NCBI GenBank assembly: GCA_002411085.1
Contig: DHQK01000068.1
Coordinates: 1 to 5,895 of the forward strand
Origin: Marinilabilia sp. UBA5340
GTDB taxonomy: Bacteria; Bacteroidota; Bacteroidia; Bacteroidales; Marinilabiliaceae
Direction: 5' to 3'
Length of the DNA stretch: 5,895 bases
Shown here: in pieces, positions 1 through 5,835 of the stretch
How positions within the stretch are numbered: the first letter of the stretch is position 1
How the letters are laid out: each line of letters starts with the position of its first letter
The notes under the pieces: generated by a model
Databases searched by the model: none
What the model saw: only the letters and a program-made list of their open reading frames with translations
What the model was told of the DNA's origin: nothing
Program-made: the position numbers and the translations under genes

Positions 1-37
1 GCGCCTGCATGGGAAGTAAAAAATTTGTTAAAAGCTA

Positions 38-45
38 TATTTTTG
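38..45 (+). promoter_or_regulatory. Possible -7 promoter box upstream of the small HTH gene
   Basis: TATTTTTG matches the Bacteroidetes -7 consensus TAnnTTTG and lies 84 bases before the ATG at 130. No TTG-type -33 element sits at the usual distance; the nearest TTTG (24-27) is too close. In such AT-rich DNA a chance match is likely, so this is only a candidate. The rest of 1-129 is AT-rich and has no gene I can support. Two frames are open from the window edge to stops at 61-63 and 81-83, and either could be the tail of an upstream gene. Confidence 0.25.
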
Positions 46-129
46 ATGTTAAATCTGTTTTAAACCTTCCTTTTTTTCCTTAATTTTATATCACATCAAT
101 ATCAATAACCTCTTAAAATCATTTCACTT

Positions 130-399
130 ATGAGCACAACAATAACATTCAATCAGCTAAGGAAGATCAAGGATAGTCTTCCGGCAGGAAGTATGCGCAG
201 TATTGCCGACTCGTTAAACCTCGACGTAGAAACAGTTAGAAATTATTTCGGAGGGGCCAACTACGATCGGGGAAGAAGTATTGGAATTCATCTGGAACAG
301 GGCCCCGATGGGGGAGTTGTCGAATTGGACGACACCACCATTTTGGATATGGCCAGAGAAATAATTGAAGGAAAACGAGAAGTGCACATGAGTAATTGA
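130..399 (+). CDS. Small helix-turn-helix-like DNA-binding protein, conserved Bacteroidetes type, function unknown
   Basis: This 89-residue soluble protein has no signal peptide or membrane segment. Residues 7-42 read as a compact helix-turn-helix: a basic helix (LRKIKDSLP), then a GSMRSIADSLNL helix and turn, then a likely recognition helix DVETVRNYF ending at GG. Residues 51-68 look like a short beta hairpin (GIHLEQGPDGGVVELDD), and 70-80 form an amphipathic helix (ILDMAREIIEG). I recall near-identical small proteins in many Bacteroidetes, usually annotated as hypothetical or DNA-binding; I know of no assigned function. The ATG at 130 is the first in frame and gives the N-terminus I expect. 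No Shine-Dalgarno sequence precedes it, which is normal in this phylum. The gene stands alone: a strong terminator follows 60 bases after the stop, so it is probably monocistronic. DNA or RNA binding is inferred from the fold pattern only. Confidence 0.85.
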   Translation: MSTTITFNQLRKIKDSLPAGSMRSIADSLNLDVETVRNYFGGANYDRGRSIGIHLEQGPDGGVVELDDTTILDMAREIIEGKREVHMSN

Positions 400-410
400 T
401 TGAATTTGTT

Positions 411-439
411 CCTTGCCTGATAAGGTGAGGTTTTGTTTT
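411..439 (+). terminator. Weak hairpin with T-rich tail, possible first terminator of the small HTH gene
   Basis: CCTTGCC (411-417) can pair with GGTGAGG (424-430) around a six-base loop. The 7-bp stem includes two G-T wobbles. It is followed by TTTTGTTTT, and it begins 12 bases after the stop codon at 399. The wobbles and the interrupted T tract make it weaker than the hairpin at 460-494. It could be an auxiliary terminator or chance. Confidence 0.35.
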
Positions 440-459
440 GAAATATATAAGTAGAACCA

Positions 460-494
460 GGGCGTTTTCAAATTACTGAGAACGCCCTTTTTTT
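460..494 (+). terminator. Strong intrinsic terminator of the small HTH gene
   Basis: GGGCGTTTTCA (460-470) pairs along its full length with TGAGAACGCCC (477-487): an 11-bp stem with one T-G wobble and a six-base AATTAC loop. Seven T residues (488-494) follow. This is a textbook Rho-independent terminator on the plus strand. It separates the small HTH gene from the membrane-protein gene at 600. Confidence 0.92.
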
Positions 495-508
495 AGTGAC
501 TCTGGTTT

Positions 509-541
509 TTTGAGAGGAATTTACTATTTTTAAAATCTTTG
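509..541 (+). promoter_or_regulatory. Candidate promoter for the glycosylation genes
   Basis: TTTG at 509-512 and AATCTTTG at 534-541 lie 21 bases apart. This is close to the Bacteroidetes layout of TTTG at -33 and TAnnTTTG at -7, with one mismatch in the -7 box. It follows the strong terminator directly and lies about 58 bases before the ATG at 600, where a promoter is expected. The mismatch and local AT-richness keep confidence low. Confidence 0.33.
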
Positions 542-599
542 AATCCATGGCAGGTGTTTATTCTGTCAGATCCTTGTTAAATAAATCAAATTTTGCCCG

Positions 600-1625
600 A
601 TGCTCAAAATGAGAAATTACTCTTCGTTGGTTTTCTCCAGAAATAGTTTTGTTTTTCTTTTCTCCCTGGCCGTTATTCATGGGGTCTCTTTTCATCTAAT
701 GGATTTGAGTACATTGGAGAATAACCCGGATAGTATTACTTATCTGGGGATCGCCGAATTTGATTTTGACCAGTCTGAAATTCGAAAATACAGAGTTTTT
801 ATTCCTTTTTTAGCTGCAGCTGTAAATTTTATTTTTGGAGATTTGTTCGACTTTCTGGCTCCATGGACATACGAAGGGGATTTTTCAATAGGAGTCAGTT
901 TTATGATCGTAAATAATCTATTTATTGCATTTTCAGGGGTTCTGGTTTTTAAGTATATTTTTGCGCATACAGAAAATTTTATTGCTTCCATTATTGGCTT
1001 GGTCAGTATGCTTACCTGTCGCTGGACAGGGTATTTGGCTGGTACACCTATGGTCGATAGCTTTTTTGTTTTGATATTGACTATGGTTTTGCTGGGACTA
1101 AAAACAGGTAACCGACGCCTTTTGGTTTTTTCGATCTTTTTGGGGCCGTGGGCCAAGGAATCTTTTATTTTTATAGCTCCTATAATCTTCTTTTATGCTC
1201 CTATTCCGAAAAAAAGGCAAATCCTTCTTTTTCTCACGTCAGGGATACTTGTTTTTTCAGGGCGTTATCTGATTGATTTGTGGAGTTCAACTCCACCATT
1301 GGCAGGGTTGGAGCAAGATATTAATCATTTAGGCTATATATTACTTGGCGCTAAACGACTCTTTTCTTTTCATGGAATTTACGAGGTGTTTTCGAATACC
1401 GGATTTTGGATTGTTTTGCTTTTGCCTGCAATTTTAAGAAGGAGAATAAAAGGATATTTAATGGAATTTAGTGGGTTTGAATATTGGTATGTGGGTTCTG
1501 TGATATTTCAGGCATTGATTTCTGTGGAAATTGCCCGTATGTTGTATTTGCTTACGCCGGTTTTGGCTGTTTTATGGGCCAGAATTAGTGCAGATCTTTT
1601 TCAAAAAGATCTGTACATCGAATGA
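600..1625 (+). CDS. Polytopic membrane protein, probable GT-C-type glycosyltransferase (hypothetical)
   Basis: This 341-residue integral membrane protein has roughly nine to ten hydrophobic segments, at about 14-31, 64-82, 97-121, 125-140, 151-167, 173-200, 207-222, 268-279 and 294-327. After the first segment comes an acidic, probably extracytoplasmic loop with NPDSITYLGIAEFDFD (42-57) leading into KYRVFIPFLAA (63-73). A D...Y...RV-P pattern of this kind is common in bacterial GT-C enzymes that use lipid-linked sugars, and AKES (185-188) resembles another motif seen in them. I cannot assign a named family. The co-directional GT2 gene 107 bases downstream encodes a DPM1-like enzyme that could supply the lipid-linked sugar. 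The start is uncertain: ATG at 600 or at 609 (Met4), with no Shine-Dalgarno sequence at either. It could also be an unrelated polytopic protein. The gene is surely real; the enzymatic role is inferred. Confidence 0.78.
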   Translation: MLKMRNYSSLVFSRNSFVFLFSLAVIHGVSFHLMDLSTLENNPDSITYLGIAEFDFDQSEIRKYRVFIPFLAAAVNFIFGDLFDFLAPWTYEGDFSIGVSFMIVNNLFIAFSGVLVFKYIFAHTENFIASIIGLVSMLTCRWTGYLAGTPMVDSFFVLILTMVLLGLKTGNRRLLVFSIFLGPWAKESFIFIAPIIFFYAPIPKKRQILLFLTSGILVFSGRYLIDLWSSTPPLAGLEQDINHLGYILLGAKRLFSFHGIYEVFSNTGFWIVLLLPAILRRRIKGYLMEFSGFEYWYVGSVIFQALISVEIARMLYLLTPVLAVLWARISADLFQKDLYIE

Positions 1626-1732
1626 GGTTTTTGATTGATATTTGCCAGTATTTGAAGATTCCAAAAGATGACCTTGAATAAATTCCGTTAAATGTCTAAT
1701 GCAATATCCTATTTAATTTAAAATATTTTACA

Positions 1733-2446
1733 ATGCCCAGAAAGCTATCCGTTGTAATTCCTGCTTATAACGAGAGCCAAACTATTCAAGAAATCCTGCA
1801 GAAGGTATTTTCGGTAAAGTTCTGTTATCCCATTAATTTACAGGTATTGGTGATTGATGATGGATCTACAGATGATACTGTAGAAAAAATCTATGACTTT
1901 CAGAAAGAATATACGGAGGTGGATCTTATTTTCCTGAGACAATTGCAAAACGAAGGTAAGGGAGCTGCTATTAAAAGAGGAATTGAGGTTGCTGATGGAG
2001 ATTATGTAATAATTCAGGATGCCGACTTGGAGTATGACCCGCGTGAATACAATGATTTGCTTAAACCATTGGAAGAAGAAGTTGCTGATGTTGTATATGG
2101 ATCCAGATTTATGGGGAATAACCCCCATCGTATTTTGTTTTTTTGGCACTCTATTGGCAATAAATTTTTAACTTTTATTTCCAATGTTTTTACCAATTTG
2201 AATCTGACCGACATGGAAACTTGTTACAAAATGTTTCGCTCAGAAGTAATAAAAAATGTGAATTTAAAAGAGAAACGTTTTGGCTTTGAGCCGGAAGTAA
2301 CCGCCAAGATTTCTAAAATTCCCGGTGTCAGGATTTATGAAGTTGGTATTTCCTACTATGGCAGGACTTACCAGGAGGGGAAAAAAATAAACTGGCAGGA
2401 TGGTGTTAAAGCGATCTACTACATTTTGAAGTACAATTTGTTTTAA
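1733..2446 (+). CDS. Family 2 glycosyltransferase, DPM1-like polyprenyl-phosphate glycosyltransferase
   Basis: This 237-residue cytoplasmic enzyme has a GT-A fold. It carries the expected motifs in order: VVIPAYNE (7-14), DDGSTDD (42-48) for the nucleotide sugar, NEGKGAA (73-79), the metal-binding DAD (96-98), GSRF (123-126), DMETCYKMF (160-168), GFEPE (184-188) and the C-terminal RTYQEGKKI plus W-DG (211-224). This set is typical of the DPM1/DPG-synthase group, which moves mannose or glucose from GDP- or UDP-sugar onto polyprenyl phosphate at the inner membrane face. There is no C-terminal transmembrane pair, so it is the short, membrane-associated form like eukaryotic DPM1 rather than the GtrB type. 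The exact sugar cannot be read from the sequence. The ATG at 1733 fits the family N-terminus. The membrane protein just upstream is a plausible user of the product. I see no strong promoter or terminator of its own, which fits co-transcription. Confidence 0.93.
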   Translation: MPRKLSVVIPAYNESQTIQEILQKVFSVKFCYPINLQVLVIDDGSTDDTVEKIYDFQKEYTEVDLIFLRQLQNEGKGAAIKRGIEVADGDYVIIQDADLEYDPREYNDLLKPLEEEVADVVYGSRFMGNNPHRILFFWHSIGNKFLTFISNVFTNLNLTDMETCYKMFRSEVIKNVNLKEKRFGFEPEVTAKISKIPGVRIYEVGISYYGRTYQEGKKINWQDGVKAIYYILKYNLF

Positions 2447-2656
2447 GTCTGAGTGGTTCTATGTTTTCGTGACGAGATAAGCAAATATCAGAAAGCACCG
2501 ACAAGCAGAATCTCTCTACACTTTGGTTTGATCAGATTGTTTTGGGTTTGCAGTTTTTTTTCGGAATGTTTTTTTATTCGATTCTAGAAATTAATTGTTT
2601 ATAATATATAGGGTTTTCTAATTTTTCAATTTGCTATATTTCAGATTTTTGTTGTA

Positions 2657-3997
2657 TCAGCTCTCCTTAACGTGTTTCAATGACATTTTCAGGATATAGA
2701 ACCCTATAAGTCCTGCAGCAATAGAGCCGAAAAAAATTCCGATTTTGGCCTGATTCATCAATGTTTGAGTTTCAAAAGCAAGGCTGGAAATAAACAATGA
2801 CATTGTAAATCCAATACCTCCAATGAATCCCAAGCCGATAAAGGCATTCCATGGAATATTTGCCGGTTTGACAGATAATTTCATTTTTACTGCCAGCCAT
2901 GAAAACAGAGAAATGCCGATTGCTTTTCCGAATACCAGGCTTACTGCAATCGCGATTGATAAGTCGTTGAGAATGGCCCCGCTCGAAAGAGGGGATCCCG
3001 GAGAAAAAATTGTCACTCCGGCATTGGCCAGTGCAAACAATGGAAGAATAAGGTAGTTGACTGCTCCACTAAGATTGTGTTCAATCATCTGCAATGGGCT
3101 TTGAGTCTTTTTTACCAGTGTTTCGACATGGTCAATGGCGGCCAGCTGTTTGTTGCTCATCACAAATTTTTTGTCGTCCCGGGGCAGGGTACTAAAGTGT
3201 TTTAATCCTTCCTTTATTTTAGGAATAAACTCATTGATGTGAATTTTGGGACGCATGGGAATGCTGAAGGCGACCAGAACTCCGGCAATTGTAGGATGTA
3301 TTCCCGATTTCAGGAAAAGGAGCCAGATTACAAATCCCAAATAGGTGTATAAATAGAGATTCTGAATATTGAAGTAGTTGGCTGCAAAAAGAATTAGTAG
3401 AAGTGCCAGTGCAAAGAACAGGTAGTACCAGAGGATAGTGTGACTGTAGAAAAGTGCAATGACCAAAACAGCCCCGAGGTCATCCACAATGGCAAGAGCA
3501 GTGAGAAATATTTTAAGACTCAAAGGAACTTTCTTTCCCAGAATACCTAAAATAGCCAAAGAAAAGGCAATGTCGGTAGCCATAGGGATGCCCCAGCCTT
3601 GGGAAGCTTCCCCTGCAATTCCGAAAGAGAGAAAGAGAACGATGGGGACTACCATGCCACCAATGGCGCCAAAAACAGGGAAGATAGCCTGTCGGACAGA
3701 ACTTAATTCTCCAGCAATAAACTCCCGCTTTATTTCCAGTCCTACCACAAAAAAGAAGATGGCCATCATGCCATCGTTGATCCAGTGCAGAAGTGATTTT
3801 TTGAGTTCAAAAGGCGCAAGACCAAGAATGAAATCATACTCCCAAAGTGATGTGTAATATTCTTTCATGGGCGAATTGGCCCAAAGTAAGGCCAGAAAGG
3901 TCACAAAAATTAATAATACGCCACCGCTTGTTACTTGTTTTAGAAACCATTGGATCGGTTCCATGAGATTTGCTTTTGGGAATTGACTCTTCTTCAT
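2657..3997 (-). CDS. nhaA: Na+/H+ antiporter NhaA
   Basis: NhaA is an inner-membrane antiporter that exports Na+ (or Li+) in exchange for protons, electrogenic at 2 H+ per Na+ in the E. coli enzyme. This 446-residue protein shows the whole family pattern: VVGLEIKREF (84-93), GELSSVRQAIFP (96-107) with AIGGMVVP, MATDIAFSLAIL with T141-D142, the paired aspartates of AIVDDLGA (D172-D173, matching the ion-binding D163-D164 of E. coli), FGKAIGI with K358 in place of K300, and the C-terminal GGIGFTMSLFISSLAF. About 12 membrane segments fit. It is longer than E. coli NhaA (388 aa), mainly because of a charged loop at about 250-305 between segments VIII and IX, which I believe is common in Bacteroidetes NhaA. 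The ATG at 3997-3995 gives a basic N-terminus (MKKSQFPK) and is preceded by A-rich sequence. It is divergent from nhaD and converges on the GT2 gene. No terminator is evident downstream. Confidence 0.97.
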   Translation of the reverse strand: MKKSQFPKANLMEPIQWFLKQVTSGGVLLIFVTFLALLWANSPMKEYYTSLWEYDFILGLAPFELKKSLLHWINDGMMAIFFFVVGLEIKREFIAGELSSVRQAIFPVFGAIGGMVVPIVLFLSFGIAGEASQGWGIPMATDIAFSLAILGILGKKVPLSLKIFLTALAIVDDLGAVLVIALFYSHTILWYYLFFALALLLILFAANYFNIQNLYLYTYLGFVIWLLFLKSGIHPTIAGVLVAFSIPMRPKIHINEFIPKIKEGLKHFSTLPRDDKKFVMSNKQLAAIDHVETLVKKTQSPLQMIEHNLSGAVNYLILPLFALANAGVTIFSPGSPLSSGAILNDLSIAIAVSLVFGKAIGISLFSWLAVKMKLSVKPANIPWNAFIGLGFIGGIGFTMSLFISSLAFETQTLMNQAKIGIFFGSIAAGLIGFYILKMSLKHVKES

Positions 3998-4109
3998 TTT
4001 GTGTTCTTGAATTCGGTTTTAAGCTATTTTGGATGTTGAATACGAATATTTCTGACTTATGTTTCGTTGTTTATAGATATGTGGAAATGTGTATGTGAAA
4101 ATCGACAGA

Positions 4110-4117
4110 CAAATATA
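4110..4117 (-). promoter_or_regulatory. Candidate -7 promoter box of nhaA
   Basis: Read on the minus strand this is TATATTTG, an exact match to the Bacteroidetes -7 consensus TAnnTTTG, oriented toward nhaA. It would give a leader of roughly 105 bases before the ATG at 3997. A clear TTTG at -33 is missing; the best match at that distance is TTTCTG. It is the only exact match I found on this strand in the intergenic region. Confidence 0.42.
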
Positions 4118-4120
4118 TTG

Positions 4121-4136
4121 GTATTTAAATTAATAC
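4121..4136. promoter_or_regulatory. Small inverted repeat inside the proposed nhaA promoter, possible operator
   Basis: GTATT (4121-4125) and AATAC (4132-4136) form perfect inverted arms around a TAAATT centre. On the minus strand this lies directly upstream of the candidate -7 box, inside the expected -33/-7 spacer, where a repressor could block transcription. Five-base arms in AT-rich DNA are easily random, so this is only a pointer. Confidence 0.2.
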
Positions 4137-4247
4137 AGAAATCAGAAAGTGGAAAAAAAAGAAGGGTAAGTTTTTTTGACGTGGCATTTTTAGTGTTAAA
4201 CATTATTAAAAAAGGGGGGTGCCAGAATAATGAGATAAGTTCTGACA

Positions 4248-4255
4248 TACCTTTG
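4248..4255 (+). promoter_or_regulatory. Candidate -7 promoter box of nhaD
   Basis: TACCTTTG, followed by C, is an exact match to the Bacteroidetes -7 box TAnnTTTG in one of its most typical forms. It ends 40 bases before the ATG at 4296, giving a short leader of about 30-35 bases. No TTG-like -33 element sits at the usual spacing (around 4224-4228), so transcription may be weak or need an activator. Confidence 0.58.
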
Positions 4256-4295
4256 CTCCGTCAAAACAGACTCTCTCATTTCAAATCGTTTTCTT

Positions 4296-5681
4296 ATGTT
4301 TTTCTTCTATGCCATGATCATAGTCTTTATTGTGGGCTATGGCTTTATTGTTTTTGAACATGTCAATAAAATTGATAAAGCTGCAACGGCTTTATTTACC
4401 GGAGCCGTCTTGTGGACATTGTTGGTTATTGATGCTCCGGATATTATGCATCTTCACCTCAATCGCAACTGGGAGGAGTTTTCATCCGGGTTTGGGATCC
4501 CCGAGACAGCCCAGGTGATGGAATTCATTACGCAACATGCAGTTATTGAACACTTAGGTGATGTAGCATCCATCATCTTTTTCCTTTTAGGGGCTATGAC
4601 TATAGTAGAGGTTATTGACCGTTATCAGGGCTTTCGGGTAATAACCGACAGAATTCATACAACCAATCGTATCAAGCTTTTGTGGATTATCAGTATTCTT
4701 ACGTTCTTTATTTCAGCGGTGCTGGATAATCTCACCACTACGATTGTGATGATTGCATTGCTGCAGAAGTTGCTTAGTAAACAGGACAACCGATGGCTGT
4801 TTTCGGGAATGGTAGTGGTAGCTGCCAATGCCGGCGGGGCTTGGTCGCCAATGGGGGATGTGACGACCATTATGCTGTGGATAGGCGGGCAAATAACGGC
4901 TGCAGGAATCGTCAAGTCGCTGTTGATTCCAAGTTTGATAACCATGCTGGTTCCCTTGGCTATTCTTTCTTTAGTGATGAAAGGAGCTACCAACCGTCCT
5001 TTACTGGAAGCCGATGAAGCCGAAGAATTTATTCCGTATAAAGACAGGTTAAAGATTTTGATTTTTGGTATCCTGGCTTTGGTTGCAGTGCCCGTATTTA
5101 AAGGATTGACTCAATTACCGCCATTTCTGGGAATGTTGCTTGGATTGGGGGCCTTGTGGATGTACACCGACCGGCATCTGAAACGGAGAAATATTCTTGA
5201 TAAAAGGAAACTAAGTATTGTTAAAATTTTGGAGCGTGTTGATGTAGCTTCCATTCTTTTCTTTTTGGGAATTTTGTTAGCTGTTGCAGCGCTTCAGACG
5301 GCGGGTCACCTAAATTTGCTTGCCCAATGGCTGGATGAGCATGTCTCGAATATTTACGGAATCAATATTATAATTGGTTTTCTTTCCGCTGTAGTGGATA
5401 ATGTACCACTGGTTGCTGCATCAATGGGGATGTATGAAGTGCCGCAGGTTGCGGATGTTGCTATGGCCTCCGATTTCTTTGTAGATGGGAATTTCTGGTC
5501 GTTTCTGGCCTATTGCTCTGGTACCGGGGGTAGTATTTTAATTATTGGTTCTGCAGCAGGGGTGGCAGCTATGAGTATGGAAGGAATTCCTTTTTTCTGG
5601 TATTTACGCCGTATAAGTTTGCTGGCTTTGCTGGGGTATATTGCAGGGGCAGGGACTTATTTGCTCATGTTTGCCTGGTAA
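4296..5681 (+). CDS. nhaD: Na+/H+ antiporter NhaD (ion transporter superfamily, ArsB/NhaD type)
   Basis: NhaD exchanges cytoplasmic Na+ or Li+ for protons and is typical of marine and alkaliphilic bacteria; it is unrelated in sequence to NhaA. This 461-residue protein has about 12 membrane segments. Its two halves each carry a matching motif: SAVLDNLTTTIVM (140-152, D144-N145) and SAVVDNVPLVAA (364-375, D368-N369), the pseudo-repeat expected of the superfamily. Further family motifs are AANAGGAWSPMGDVTT (176-191, with N178 and D188) and YCSGTGGSILIIGSAAG (406-422). A hydrophilic linker rich in acidic residues (about 230-250) and a basic segment (292-308) separate the halves. Length and ends fit a complete family member. 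The N-terminal AMIIVFIVGY...FEH...INKAATAL-type pattern supports a start at Met1 or Met7; the promoter box fits Met1. Divergent nhaA suggests joint action in sodium and pH homeostasis. Confidence 0.95.
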   Translation: MFFFYAMIIVFIVGYGFIVFEHVNKIDKAATALFTGAVLWTLLVIDAPDIMHLHLNRNWEEFSSGFGIPETAQVMEFITQHAVIEHLGDVASIIFFLLGAMTIVEVIDRYQGFRVITDRIHTTNRIKLLWIISILTFFISAVLDNLTTTIVMIALLQKLLSKQDNRWLFSGMVVVAANAGGAWSPMGDVTTIMLWIGGQITAAGIVKSLLIPSLITMLVPLAILSLVMKGATNRPLLEADEAEEFIPYKDRLKILIFGILALVAVPVFKGLTQLPPFLGMLLGLGALWMYTDRHLKRRNILDKRKLSIVKILERVDVASILFFLGILLAVAALQTAGHLNLLAQWLDEHVSNIYGINIIIGFLSAVVDNVPLVAASMGMYEVPQVADVAMASDFFVDGNFWSFLAYCSGTGGSILIIGSAAGVAAMSMEGIPFFWYLRRISLLALLGYIAGAGTYLLMFAW

Positions 5682-5683
5682 AG

Positions 5684-5718
5684 AGGTAAATACCTGAGGC
5701 TGTCTAAAAGGCCTTTTT
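5684..5718 (+). terminator. Possible weak terminator after nhaD
   Basis: Just past the nhaD stop lie AGGTA-AA-TACCT (5684-5695), a perfect inverted repeat with only two bases between its arms, and a short stem of GAGGC (5696-5700) with GCCTT (5711-5715, outer pair G-T) whose 3' arm runs into a T tract (TTTTT, 5714-5718). AAAAGGCCTTTT (5706-5717) is also a perfect palindrome. The stems are short, so terminator function is uncertain. The GAGGCTGTCT start also resembles an interspersed repeat known from Bacteroidetes. Confidence 0.3.
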
Positions 5719-5765
5719 CTATCTGTGATTCCTCTCTCGAGGGAGTGGAACAGGTTGTGTTATTA
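5696..5765. repeat. Probable degraded interspersed repeat segments
   Basis: GAGGCTGTCTAAAAGGCC (5696-5713) resembles a GAGGCTGTCTCAAAAG motif that I recall as frequent between genes in Bacteroidetes. It is followed by a near-perfect palindrome CTCTCTCGAGGGAG (5732-5745, one T-G pair), then GTGGAACAGGTTGTGTTATT, which resembles the segment that follows a CCCTCTCGAGGGG-type palindrome in other genomes of the phylum. Both assignments rest on memory and on the local palindromes; copy number cannot be tested in one window. No credible gene lies here. Confidence 0.35.
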
Positions 5766-5835
5766 TTGGAAAAACAGTGTTTGCGCTGGCAAGGATTGAA
5801 AGTAGTTTTCTGAAAAGTATAAGGCACCAAAAAAG

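Noticed and set aside
1..83. Tail of an upstream gene, or the start of a divergent minus-strand gene at 10-8
   Set aside because: Two frames are open from the edge for only 20-27 codons, and a minus-strand ATG at 10-8 has just three bases beyond it; neither can be supported without flanking sequence.
740..1156. 138-codon minus-strand open frame inside the membrane-protein gene
   Set aside because: It is antisense to a gene with clear membrane-protein character; its Lys-rich product is the expected reverse reading of Phe/Leu-rich codons.
2447..2656. Possible terminator between the convergent GT2 and nhaA genes
   Set aside because: T tracts are present (around 2552-2559), but no stable stem precedes them. 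The best inverted arms (ATATAG 2606-2611 and CTATAT 2634-2639) are weak and 22 bases apart.
3459..3857. 132-codon plus-strand open frame antisense to nhaA
   Set aside because: nhaA is unmistakable on the other strand and this frame has no family features.
4067..4357. 96-codon plus-strand open frame with a TTG start in the nhaA/nhaD intergenic region
   Set aside because: It runs over the proposed nhaD promoter and into nhaD in another frame, and its product shows no recognisable pattern.
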